Notes under the pieces: model-generated | The model's database searches: none | What the model saw: only the letters and a program-made list of their open reading frames with translations | What the model was told of the DNA's origin: nothing | Assembly: GCF_009908295.1 (NCBI RefSeq) | Contig: NZ_JAAALO010000001.1 | Location: forward strand, 186,001 to 250,000 | Length of the DNA stretch: 64,000 bases | Reading direction: 5' to 3' | Source: Micromonospora rubida | Lineage (GTDB): Bacteria; Actinomycetota; Actinomycetes; Mycobacteriales; Micromonosporaceae | Part shown: positions 32,868-40,539 of the stretch, piece by piece | Numbering within the stretch: position 1 is the first letter of the stretch | How the letters are laid out: each line of letters starts with the position of its first letter | Program-made: the position numbers and the translations under genes

Positions 32868-33593
32868 ATGAGCGAACAGACAATTGCGCTGGTCACAGGC
32901 GCGAACAAGGGAATCGGATACGAGATCGCGGCCGGGCTCGGCGCGCTGGGCTGGAGCGTCGGAATCGGGGCTCGGGACGAGCAGCGCCGGGAGGACGCCG
33001 TGGCGAAGCTGCGTGCGGCCGGCGTCGATGCGTTCGGTGTGCCCCTGGATGTGACCGACGACGCGAGCGTTGCGGCCGCCGCCGCACTGATCGAGGAGCG
33101 CGCCGGGCGGCTCGACGTGCTGGTCAACAACGCCGGCGTCGCCGGGGCATGGCCGGAGGAGCCCTCGACCGTTACGCCGGAGGGTATGCGGGCGGTGGTG
33201 GAGACCAACGTGATCGGCGTCGTGCGGGTCATCAACGCGATGCTGCCGCTGCTGCGCCGCTCCGAGCGCCCGCGGATCGTCAACCAGTCCAGCCACGTCG
33301 CTTCCCTGACCTTGCAGACCACGCCGGGCGTCGACCTCGGCGGGGTCAGCGGGGCGTACTCACCGTCGAAGACGTTCCTCAACGCGGTCACCATCCAGTA
33401 CGCCAAGGAGCTGGGCGACACCAACATCAAAATCAACAATGCCTGCCCCGGCTACGTCGCGACCGATCTCAACGCCTTCCACGGAACCAGTACGCCCGCA
33501 GAAGGCGCCAAGATCGCCATTCGGCTCGCCACGCTGCCGGACGACGGCCCGACCGGAGGGCTGTTCGACGACGCCGGGAATGTGCCCTGGTGA
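32868..33593 (+). CDS. Short-chain dehydrogenase (carbonyl-reductase-like)
   Basis: 241 residues. TGANKGIG at residues 10-17, NADP-type Arg pair after beta-2 (GARDEQRR), LVNNAGVAG, Ser in NQSSHVASL, YSPSK with catalytic Tyr and Lys, and a C-terminus PTGGLFDDAGNVPW common in this subgroup. It probably reduces carbonyl compounds with NADPH. Start ATG 32868, with TACGTT 7 bases upstream suggesting a possible leaderless transcript. It is the full-length paralogue of the truncated SDR at 11685-12177. Regulated by the divergent LysR protein. Confidence 0.92.
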   Translation: MSEQTIALVTGANKGIGYEIAAGLGALGWSVGIGARDEQRREDAVAKLRAAGVDAFGVPLDVTDDASVAAAAALIEERAGRLDVLVNNAGVAGAWPEEPSTVTPEGMRAVVETNVIGVVRVINAMLPLLRRSERPRIVNQSSHVASLTLQTTPGVDLGGVSGAYSPSKTFLNAVTIQYAKELGDTNIKINNACPGYVATDLNAFHGTSTPAEGAKIAIRLATLPDDGPTGGLFDDAGNVPW

Positions 33594-33649
33594 CGAGCCT
33601 CCTGCCCACCCACCGTTGAGATGCCCCACGAGGTGGGCGACCCAGTAGA

Positions 33650-33778
33650 TCACTCCCTGTCTGCACACCGTCCCGTAACTGCCGTCGGCCGCGTAGTTCC
33701 GATATACCAAGCAACGAACCTATCGACCTCCGCCGCCGGGCATCTCACCCGGACGTCCGCTTCGGACTGCTCAGCCAT
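33650..33778 (-). CDS. Very short ORF, possibly a degenerate small gene
   Basis: 42 codons beginning MAEQSEADVRVRCPAAEVDR. The opening resembles small actinomycete proteins with an RCPADEVDR-type helix, but it ends early, so it may be a truncated copy. It is the only coding hint in the stretch 33594-34014; a GCCCACC/GGTGGGC inverted repeat (33604-33610 and 33632-33638) follows the SDR gene. Confidence 0.25.
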   Translation of the reverse strand: MAEQSEADVRVRCPAAEVDRFVAWYIGTTRPTAVTGRCADRE

Positions 33779-34014
33779 GGCCGAGATGAGCAGGTGACGG
33801 CGGCCATCGCTGCCCGATGACGCGCCACAACCCGATTCTCCCCGCATGGAAATTGCACGGTGATGGCTCTTGTCGGGGGTGTCTTGTATGGTCAGAGGCG
33901 CATTCGAATTGAATGGTCGCCCACCTCCGTAACTCATCACAGGGCACCATTCCAGTGTTTCACGGACGCCAAGAAGCATGTAACAAAATGCAACACGGAG
34001 AGGGGCGGGAGCGG

Positions 34015-34896
34015 ATGACCGAAGACATGGGATCGACAGTCCCCCGGCGACAGCTCGGGCGGGCGCTACGCGACCTGCGCACCGAGGCCGGCATGACACT
34101 CGACGGCGTCGCCGAGGCGATGCACTGCAGCCGGCAGAAGATGTGGCGCATCGAGAGCGGCCTCGGCGCCGTCCGCCCCATCGACGTCCAGGGCATGTGC
34201 CAGCTGTACCGGGCGACGCACGAGCTGATGGGCGCCCTCATCGCCCTGGCCGCCGAGACCAAGACCAAGGGCTGGTGGCACTCGTACGGCGACGCCATCC
34301 CCGACTGGTTCGAGATGTACGTGGGTCTGGAGGCCGCCGCATCGCGGCTACGCGAGCACGACGACACTCTGATTCCCGGGCTGCTCCAGACCCGAGGCTA
34401 CGCTTATGGCGTCTATCAGCATCGCTCGCGCATTTCTCAGGACGAACGCGATCGGCTGGTCGAGGTCCGACTGCAACGCCAGGCGCTACTGGGACGCCGC
34501 CTTCCACCCGCACCACAGTTCGAGGTCGTTCTCTCCGAGGCGGTGCTGCTCCGGGTCGTCGGCGACCCGGCCACGATGGTCGAACAGCTACGACACCTGC
34601 TCGACGCAGGCAGGCTCCCGCACGTCTCGATCCGGGTGCTCCCCCTCAGCGCCGGTCTCCACTTCGGCGCGGTCGCCGGCCCCTTCGTCATGCTGGACTT
34701 CCCGCTTCGCAACAGGGTGGAGCCGGAGCCTTCGGTCATCTACAGCGAGTCGCTGACCGGGGCGCTCTACCTCGACCGCAGGGAAGAACTCGCGATCTAC
34801 GAAGAGGTATGGACAAGCCTCACCGCACTCGCCCTTGATGAGCAACAATCGAGGCAACTGATCAACAAGATCATCGGAGAGGTCCATCATGGCTGA
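34015..34896 (+). CDS. XRE-family regulator with DUF5753 domain
   Basis: 293 residues. N-terminal HTH_XRE (LGRALRDLRTEAGMTLDGVA then MHCSRQKMWRIESG, residues about 12-50) followed by the DUF5753 domain (WFEMYVGLEAAASRLREH, IPGLLQTRGYA, VLSEAVLLRVVGDP, PFVMLDFP). This architecture belongs to the WhiJ/BldB-associated regulators abundant in actinomycetes. GAGAGGGGCGGGAG precedes ATG 34015. The stop overlaps the DUF397 gene by 8 bp, the standard pairing. Such pairs are linked to development and antibiotic control; the target here is unknown. Confidence 0.93.
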   Translation: MTEDMGSTVPRRQLGRALRDLRTEAGMTLDGVAEAMHCSRQKMWRIESGLGAVRPIDVQGMCQLYRATHELMGALIALAAETKTKGWWHSYGDAIPDWFEMYVGLEAAASRLREHDDTLIPGLLQTRGYAYGVYQHRSRISQDERDRLVEVRLQRQALLGRRLPPAPQFEVVLSEAVLLRVVGDPATMVEQLRHLLDAGRLPHVSIRVLPLSAGLHFGAVAGPFVMLDFPLRNRVEPEPSVIYSESLTGALYLDRREELAIYEEVWTSLTALALDEQQSRQLINKIIGEVHHG

Positions 34897-35083
34897 GCTG
34901 ACCGGCGCCCAGTGGCGCAAGAGTATCCGCAGCGGCGACAACGGCGGTAACTGCGTCGAGGTCGCCGACAACCTGCCCGGCCTCGTCGCCGTACGCGACA
35001 GCAAGGACCCGGCCGGGCCCGGCCTCACCTTCTCCCCCGCCGCCTGGACCAGCTTCGTCCGGTCCACCAAGTCCCCGCACTGA
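34889..35083 (+). CDS. DUF397 small protein, partner of the XRE regulator
   Basis: 64 residues: WRKSIRSGDNGGNCVEVADN and VAVRDSKDPAGPGLTFSP, ending AAWTSFVR, the complete DUF397 signature. In known pairs the DUF397 protein binds and modulates the cognate DUF5753 regulator. ATG 34889 overlaps the upstream gene by 8 bp and is preceded by GGAGAGG. Confidence 0.92.
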   Translation: MAELTGAQWRKSIRSGDNGGNCVEVADNLPGLVAVRDSKDPAGPGLTFSPAAWTSFVRSTKSPH

Positions 35084-35095
35084 GCCGTACACCAG

Positions 35096-35135
35096 ACGGG
35101 AGCGCGGCCGGCAGACACGGCGGACGCGCTCCCGT
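35096..35135. terminator. Bidirectional terminator hairpin
   Basis: ACGGGAGCGCG (35096-35106) and CGCGCTCCCGT (35125-35135) form a perfect 11-bp stem with an 18-base loop, between the DUF397 gene and the leftward-transcribed genes that converge on it. Confidence 0.7.
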
Positions 35136-35147
35136 CACGCAACCGGG

Positions 35148-35590
35148 TCAGGACGCCGCGTCTCCACACGCGGGTTGGGCCGGGTCACTGAACAGCGACC
35201 ACCGGTTCCGCCACGCCTCCACATTCGCCGGGTGGATCGCCGTGTGCCGGCTACTCGGGTAGCGCGGGCGGATGCCACCAACGCTCGCCATAATCTCGTC
35301 GTGCCGCTCGCGTACTCCGCTGCGCAGCTCGTCCCCGGGCACGACGTAGAAGTCTCGGCGTCCATCGGTAACGTCCACGAGGACGTAGAGATCAATCGAC
35401 GCCGCCGTCATCTGGTCGATGTCCGCGATCATCCACGCGTCCTACGCGGCGACCTGAACGGCCGCCTTCCTACCGTTGATCTCCACGAACCTCTGCGCAC
35501 GTGCAGGCTCGCCGAATAACCCTGCAACAGAGCCTCGGCCACGGCAAGGTGCCGCCCGGCTTGGTGCTTCTGGTGGTTGCTCGGGGCCAT
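35148..35590 (-). pseudogene. Broken small gene at the edge of the defence-like operon
   Basis: A reading frame starts at ATG 35590 after GGGAGAG (MAPSNHQKHQAGRHLAVAEA, then LLQGYSASLHV) and continues, after a frame change near 35500, as QRFVEINGRKAAVQVAA. That frame hits an in-frame TAG (35442-35444), then resumes as DAWMIADIDQMTAASIDLYV, VDVTDGRRDFYVVPGDELRS and ends VEAWRNRWSLF before a TGA. All parts read as one protein of about 145 residues broken by one frameshift and one amber codon. The order helix, GY, E-x-NG, strand, then W-x-x-D resembles small restriction-endonuclease-like folds, but that is a guess. It directly follows the methyltransferase gene. Confidence 0.65.
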
Positions 35591-35622
35591 CTACTCTCCC
35601 TCGGAGTGAAGAGGACAGTGAA

Positions 35623-38600
35623 CTACGACGGCTGCCAGCCAGCGTCGATCGCATTCTGAAGCCGCTTGCTAAACACGGCATGAGCCTGCCGATACTCGTT
35701 CTCCCGGTCCGCCTTGTAAAACGGTGCCGTATACCCGTCCGGCACTGGCAGTGAATCAGGGTCGCCGAGAAATACGAGCAGTTTCTCGTAGGTGCCCTTC
35801 GCCTGACCAAATCCGTATGCGTATGAATCGGCAGCTACCCGACGCCCAGTAGAATCGAACCACATTTCTTCTTCCCGGTCAGACAAGATCGAGTATCGCG
35901 ACCGCAGGACTGCAATTAGCTCATCAACGCCAATCCCTAACCACACAGCAACCAGCGCGTCGAGCTCGACAAGAAGGGAGCGGCGGGCGTACTCGCTACG
36001 CATCGGCACACAAGAGTCCCAAAAGCCATGCACGGAACCGAGGGATTCTTGGAAAGGCCACAACACAGCCCACCCCTCACCCAGCCACGTCTCGCTAAAC
36101 AACGCCTCCCAGAGGTCCCTGTATGCAGAGGTAAGGCAGTTCAAGCGAAGCGTCCGAAGAAGAAGGGCGTTAGCCAGGGGATGACTCCCTTGAGCTGCTG
36201 GCATGGAACGAACATCTGCAGGATGCAAATCAGAACGGCCAGTGACTCTCAGGTAATAGTCCAGAGGAATCGACGCCCAAAAGCCCGCCGTGAGCGCCAT
36301 AACCAACGGGTCCGAAAGCGCCATCGAACAGATTGTGTTCACATGCGCCGGGCCCGGAGGAAGGATCGCAGCAAAGAGCGAGCGCTCGGTATTGAATGGA
36401 ATCATTCGACGCCACGCCAGTCGGAAGTAGTCCGTGTATGCACGCTCATTCCATTTATCCTGGCCAGATCGACTCAAAGCCTCACTCTGCGTCATCACGT
36501 AGTTCGTGACCGGGACAAAATCGTCGGGGAGGCGAGAAAGTTCCACATAATCCCAGTCACGGTTACTACGACAGGGAATTCTCGGCTGCTTCACGATGGG
36601 TTGCGCAACGCCAAAGTGCGGACCTTGAAGTACAACCTGGCTCAGCATCTCAGGCGCGGTCTGCTCCCAGTGAATCAAACCCTCCTTTCGAGCGGTGGAT
36701 TCGTCATAGCCGCGGCTAATTTGAAGCGAACTCTCTCCCAGCCGGCGATAGAACTTGGCGAGAGCAGAGATAGCGCCAGCCTCATGCACAGTGATCGGAT
36801 AAATGATCTGCACTTGCTCCAACGAGGCATCGGTCTCGCGCCTCAAGAGCCGCCACTCGGCCAACAGATCGGCGTTTACGTTAATAACCCGGGAACGATG
36901 CGGGCGAACGTCCCACCTGCCGCGAAACTTCAGTCTTGGTGACTCACCGATGCCATCATGAGTTAGCGACAACGCGAGGGTCGAGGCACTGTAGAGCCGG
37001 CTGAGATGCTTAAACTCGGGGTGTTGCGGAGAGCCGTAGATATGTAGCCCGAATTCAAGGCTTCTCACAGCGTCAGCAAACGCCCAGTTCGATCCGTTAA
37101 CAAAGCTTCCATGAACCCTCAATCGGGCGTAGGACGCGGCCCGAAGGGCCCCTTCCTTCACCCCACCGAGATGCGTATCTGGGTGAATCATTCCCGACGT
37201 TCCTGGCGAATTTGAATTCCGCCATACTTGACACATCATCGCGCGATACAGGTCGGGCTGAGTCCCTACCAGCAAAGGGTAAGCTGCGACAGAACCCAGG
37301 AACGCGACAGTGCCACAGCTATTGGAGAATTCATGAAGGAAAGATAAGCGGAAATCTTTCGCAGAAAGTAGGCTCTTTGCGCGTCGTAGCCACTGCTCGG
37401 TCGACGCCCTTTCCACAAGTTTGAACCAGGGCTCAGATTCAGCCAATACAGCGTCGGCCTCCCAACGAGGCCGCACCCACGGCGGGTTGCCGACTTGGAG
37501 GTCGAAGCCGCCCTTGGCGAAGGCTTGGACGAAGGTCAACTCCCAGTGGAAGAAGCCCTGCTGTTCGGCGATCTGGTCGGCGGCGAGGAGCCAGGGGAAC
37601 CGGTCGGAGAGCGTCCAGGGCGAGTCGACGCCGATAACCCCGTCAAGCCTCTGCTCGAACTCGCTGATCTCGCTCAGGCTCGTAAGCTCCCGACCGTAGA
37701 ACCGTGCCGCGTTCTCGTCCGCGTCACTCCGGCCGATGAGCGCCTCGGCGAAGGTAAGCCAGTCGTCGAGGTTGGTCAGCGGCACCTGCTGACGGAGTTG
37801 CTCCGCCACGGTCACTCGCCGCGCGCCGCCGGTCGGCTTCGTCGGCAGCTTCATCTGCTGCGGCTGCACGTTTCCGAAGACGTCCACGACCTCGTAGGCA
37901 GCCGGCTCCTCGTGCTCCGGCACCTCGCTGACGTGCGACACCTGGACGGGCGTCGCCGGGTACGCCGCATCGGAGCCGTCGAGCAGGCCGACCTTGTCCA
38001 GCGGCCAGAACCACAGCGCGCACCACACGTCCATCAGCGTCTTCAGCCGCCAGTACGGCGTGCCGGGCGCGGTCAGGTCGGCGAGAATGTCCTCCCGGGC
38101 CACCGCCCCGGTCACCGGCGGCAGGTCCTCCGCGCCCCAGACCTTGATGTCCCGGCGGATCTCCCGCTCCGAGATGTCGAGCCGCTGCTGCACCAGCCCC
38201 CACAGGAACTCGACCCGCCGGGCGAGCGCCTGCAAGCGGCTGACCTGTGAGTTCTTCCCCTTCGCGGACGGCGTGCGCTTCATCGCCGTACGCCATGCCT
38301 TGAGCTTGGCGGTTTCGGCCGGGGCCAGCTCGCGGGCCTCCTTCTCCCCCGCGACCGCGCCCCACCCGTCGGCGGGGAGCAGGAAGTGGTGGATGGTGCC
38401 CTCGTCGATCGGCCCGTCCCGGAACGGCTTCTCCGCCGGGGCGGTGCCGAGCCACGACTTGTCGGCGAGCTGCTTCGCGTCGTAGGTCTTGCGCCCGCAG
38501 CCGATCAGGGAGTTGCCGCGTTGCAGGTGCAGGCCGAACCAGGGGGCCTGGAGGCCGGCGTGCATGACGTTGAGCCAGAGGGAGACCTCGGCCAGCTCGA

Positions 38601-40539
38601 CGGCGGTGCGGTTGAGGTCGACGCCGTAGCAGTTGTGCAGGGCGATGTACGCCTTCACCCGCTGGAGTTCGAGGTGGTAGTCCTCCGGGTCGAGGGTCAC
38701 GTCGAGTTCGGCCTGCCGGCGGCGCAGGTACTCGGCGGCGACCTGGTTGATGGCCTCGTTGAGGAACGCGCCGGAGCCCAGCGCCGGCTCGCAGATCGTC
38801 CAGTCCAGCAGCTCACGCGCCAGGGTGGTGGTGCCGTCCTGGTCGAGGCGGTACTTCAGGGCGAGCTGGACGGTGACCTCGGTGAGCGACTGCGGGGTGT
38901 AGTAGGAGGCGCTGGTCTGCCGGTCCCGGCCGGCGAGCCGGTAGACGAACTGGCCGGGCTGGTAACTGACCCGGCTGCGGACGCCCGTGTACGGGTCCTC
39001 CTTGTAGACGAAGACGCCGTCCTCGTACTCGTCCGACTTGGAGGCGGGGATCATCCACGAGCCGTCCTTCGGGTCGCCGTTCTTGGCGACCTCGTAGAGC
39101 TGCTCGGTGGCGACGAAACCGGTGTACGACATCAGGCCCTCGTACACCGCGCCGAGCTGGTTGATGCCGAGCTGGGCGTACGAGATGAAGCCGCCGCGCC
39201 GCTTCCGGCCGCCCTTGGTGAGCATCAGCCGGCGCAGCACCTCGTAGAGGACCTTGTTGCGCAGCCGGGTGTCGATCCGCGGGCCCTGCTCGTCGTCGGG
39301 GTCGCTGCCCGGCTCGGCGATGAGCCGGCCGATGAGCTTGGTCTTCTCCGGCAGGAACAGGTCCGAGCGCATCGGCTCGAAGCGCAGGCCCTCACCCTCG
39401 CTGGCCTTTTCCTCGACCTCCGCGCCGCCGCGCGGGCGGTGGCCCTCGTTGACCATGCGGAACAGCAGGTCCAGCGACTCGTGCAGGTGGGTGCCGCCCT
39501 CGGCCGACGGCGCGAGGCGGCGGGAGACGAGGTCGCCGAGGCGGGCGAGGCTGTACCCCTCGACGTACTGGGGGTCGTTGACCGGCAGCACGCCCAACTC
39601 GGGGCGGGCCTCGGCGTAGAGCAGGAACAGGATGCGGTAGAGGTAGCGCAGGGCCTCCCGGCCCAGTTCCTTGGCCAGCTCGTCGAGGTCCATGACCTGC
39701 TGCGGCTGGTGGCCCGCCTGGCGGATGCGGTCGAGGACCTCGTTGGCGATGAGCTCGACGGAGACCTTCAGGCCCTCGCGGAGTTCGCCGGAGACGCCGA
39801 CGGCGTGCTGGCGGGAGCCGGCGACCAGGTCGGCGAGGGGTTCGGTGCCGCCCTCGGCGGGTGGGCGCAGCGAGTCGGCGCCGAACAGGGCGGCGACGAC
39901 GTCGTACTCCCGGTCGTCGTTGCGGGCGTACAGGGTGTCGAGGCTGACGGCCAGGTAGCGGCCCTCGCCCCAGGCGCTGCGGTCGGCGAGGGTGACGACG
40001 CCGCCGCTGAGGATGAGCACGTACCGGAGTTTGGGGTTGTCGGCGGCGAGCAGCCAGGAGGCGAGCTTCGCGCCGGTGGTGATGGACTCGTTGCCGGGCA
40101 GGGTGAGCGGGTCAAGCAGCCGGCCCGCGCCGTCGGGGTCCTGGGCGGCCTCGGAGTCGACGGCCCAGCCGCAGTCCAGGGCGACGATGCCGTGGGTGGT
40201 GTCCAGCTCGGCGTGGGCGACGCGGATCTCGTGCGCGTGGCCGGCCCGCTCGACGGTGACGGTCCTCGGCTGCGGCTCGTACCCGAGGGACTTCAGCAGC
40301 TCCTGGTGGAGCTTGCGCAGCCGCTCCGGGTCGAAGAACTCGTCGTCGGCCAGCTCGGCCTTCGCGTCGAAGTAGGGGCGGCGCAGGCCGCGCAGCCCGG
40401 TGCGCGGCGTGCCCTGCCCGGACTTCTCCCGCTCGGCCCACTGCTTGACCAGCCCGCCCTTGAGGGTGGTGGGCAGGATCTCGGCCAGGTAGTGCGCGGA
40501 GAGGTACTCGCCGCGGTTGGTCAGCGACTCGAAGCTCAT
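35623..40539 (-). CDS. Large N6-adenine DNA methyltransferase (PglX/DrmMI-like)
   Basis: 1638 residues from ATG 40539, which overlaps the helicase stop by 4 bp (ATGA). The N-terminal 580 residues are a long helical region. SAM motif I EPALGSGAFL lies at about residues 583-592, DxNRTAVELAEVSLW follows, and catalytic motif IV NPPW is at about residues 1018-1021, with a large C-terminal target-recognition half. This is the Eco57I/PglX/DrmMI type used in BREX, Pgl and DISARM defence and in type IIG/ISP enzymes. No PD-(D/E)xK nuclease was recognised at the N-terminus. From about 37470 to 35623 (residues after about 1020) the DNA is clearly less GC-rich than the 5' part, indicating that the recognition half was acquired separately. 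Confidence 0.88.
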   Translation of the reverse strand: MSFESLTNRGEYLSAHYLAEILPTTLKGGLVKQWAEREKSGQGTPRTGLRGLRRPYFDAKAELADDEFFDPERLRKLHQELLKSLGYEPQPRTVTVERAGHAHEIRVAHAELDTTHGIVALDCGWAVDSEAAQDPDGAGRLLDPLTLPGNESITTGAKLASWLLAADNPKLRYVLILSGGVVTLADRSAWGEGRYLAVSLDTLYARNDDREYDVVAALFGADSLRPPAEGGTEPLADLVAGSRQHAVGVSGELREGLKVSVELIANEVLDRIRQAGHQPQQVMDLDELAKELGREALRYLYRILFLLYAEARPELGVLPVNDPQYVEGYSLARLGDLVSRRLAPSAEGGTHLHESLDLLFRMVNEGHRPRGGAEVEEKASEGEGLRFEPMRSDLFLPEKTKLIGRLIAEPGSDPDDEQGPRIDTRLRNKVLYEVLRRLMLTKGGRKRRGGFISYAQLGINQLGAVYEGLMSYTGFVATEQLYEVAKNGDPKDGSWMIPASKSDEYEDGVFVYKEDPYTGVRSRVSYQPGQFVYRLAGRDRQTSASYYTPQSLTEVTVQLALKYRLDQDGTTTLARELLDWTICEPALGSGAFLNEAINQVAAEYLRRRQAELDVTLDPEDYHLELQRVKAYIALHNCYGVDLNRTAVELAEVSLWLNVMHAGLQAPWFGLHLQRGNSLIGCGRKTYDAKQLADKSWLGTAPAEKPFRDGPIDEGTIHHFLLPADGWGAVAGEKEARELAPAETAKLKAWRTAMKRTPSAKGKNSQVSRLQALARRVEFLWGLVQQRLDISEREIRRDIKVWGAEDLPPVTGAVAREDILADLTAPGTPYWRLKTLMDVWCALWFWPLDKVGLLDGSDAAYPATPVQVSHVSEVPEHEEPAAYEVVDVFGNVQPQQMKLPTKPTGGARRVTVAEQLRQQVPLTNLDDWLTFAEALIGRSDADENAARFYGRELTSLSEISEFEQRLDGVIGVDSPWTLSDRFPWLLAADQIAEQQGFFHWELTFVQAFAKGGFDLQVGNPPWVRPRWEADAVLAESEPWFKLVERASTEQWLRRAKSLLSAKDFRLSFLHEFSNSCGTVAFLGSVAAYPLLVGTQPDLYRAMMCQVWRNSNSPGTSGMIHPDTHLGGVKEGALRAASYARLRVHGSFVNGSNWAFADAVRSLEFGLHIYGSPQHPEFKHLSRLYSASTLALSLTHDGIGESPRLKFRGRWDVRPHRSRVINVNADLLAEWRLLRRETDASLEQVQIIYPITVHEAGAISALAKFYRRLGESSLQISRGYDESTARKEGLIHWEQTAPEMLSQVVLQGPHFGVAQPIVKQPRIPCRSNRDWDYVELSRLPDDFVPVTNYVMTQSEALSRSGQDKWNERAYTDYFRLAWRRMIPFNTERSLFAAILPPGPAHVNTICSMALSDPLVMALTAGFWASIPLDYYLRVTGRSDLHPADVRSMPAAQGSHPLANALLLRTLRLNCLTSAYRDLWEALFSETWLGEGWAVLWPFQESLGSVHGFWDSCVPMRSEYARRSLLVELDALVAVWLGIGVDELIAVLRSRYSILSDREEEMWFDSTGRRVAADSYAYGFGQAKGTYEKLLVFLGDPDSLPVPDGYTAPFYKADRENEYRQAHAVFSKRLQNAIDAGWQPS

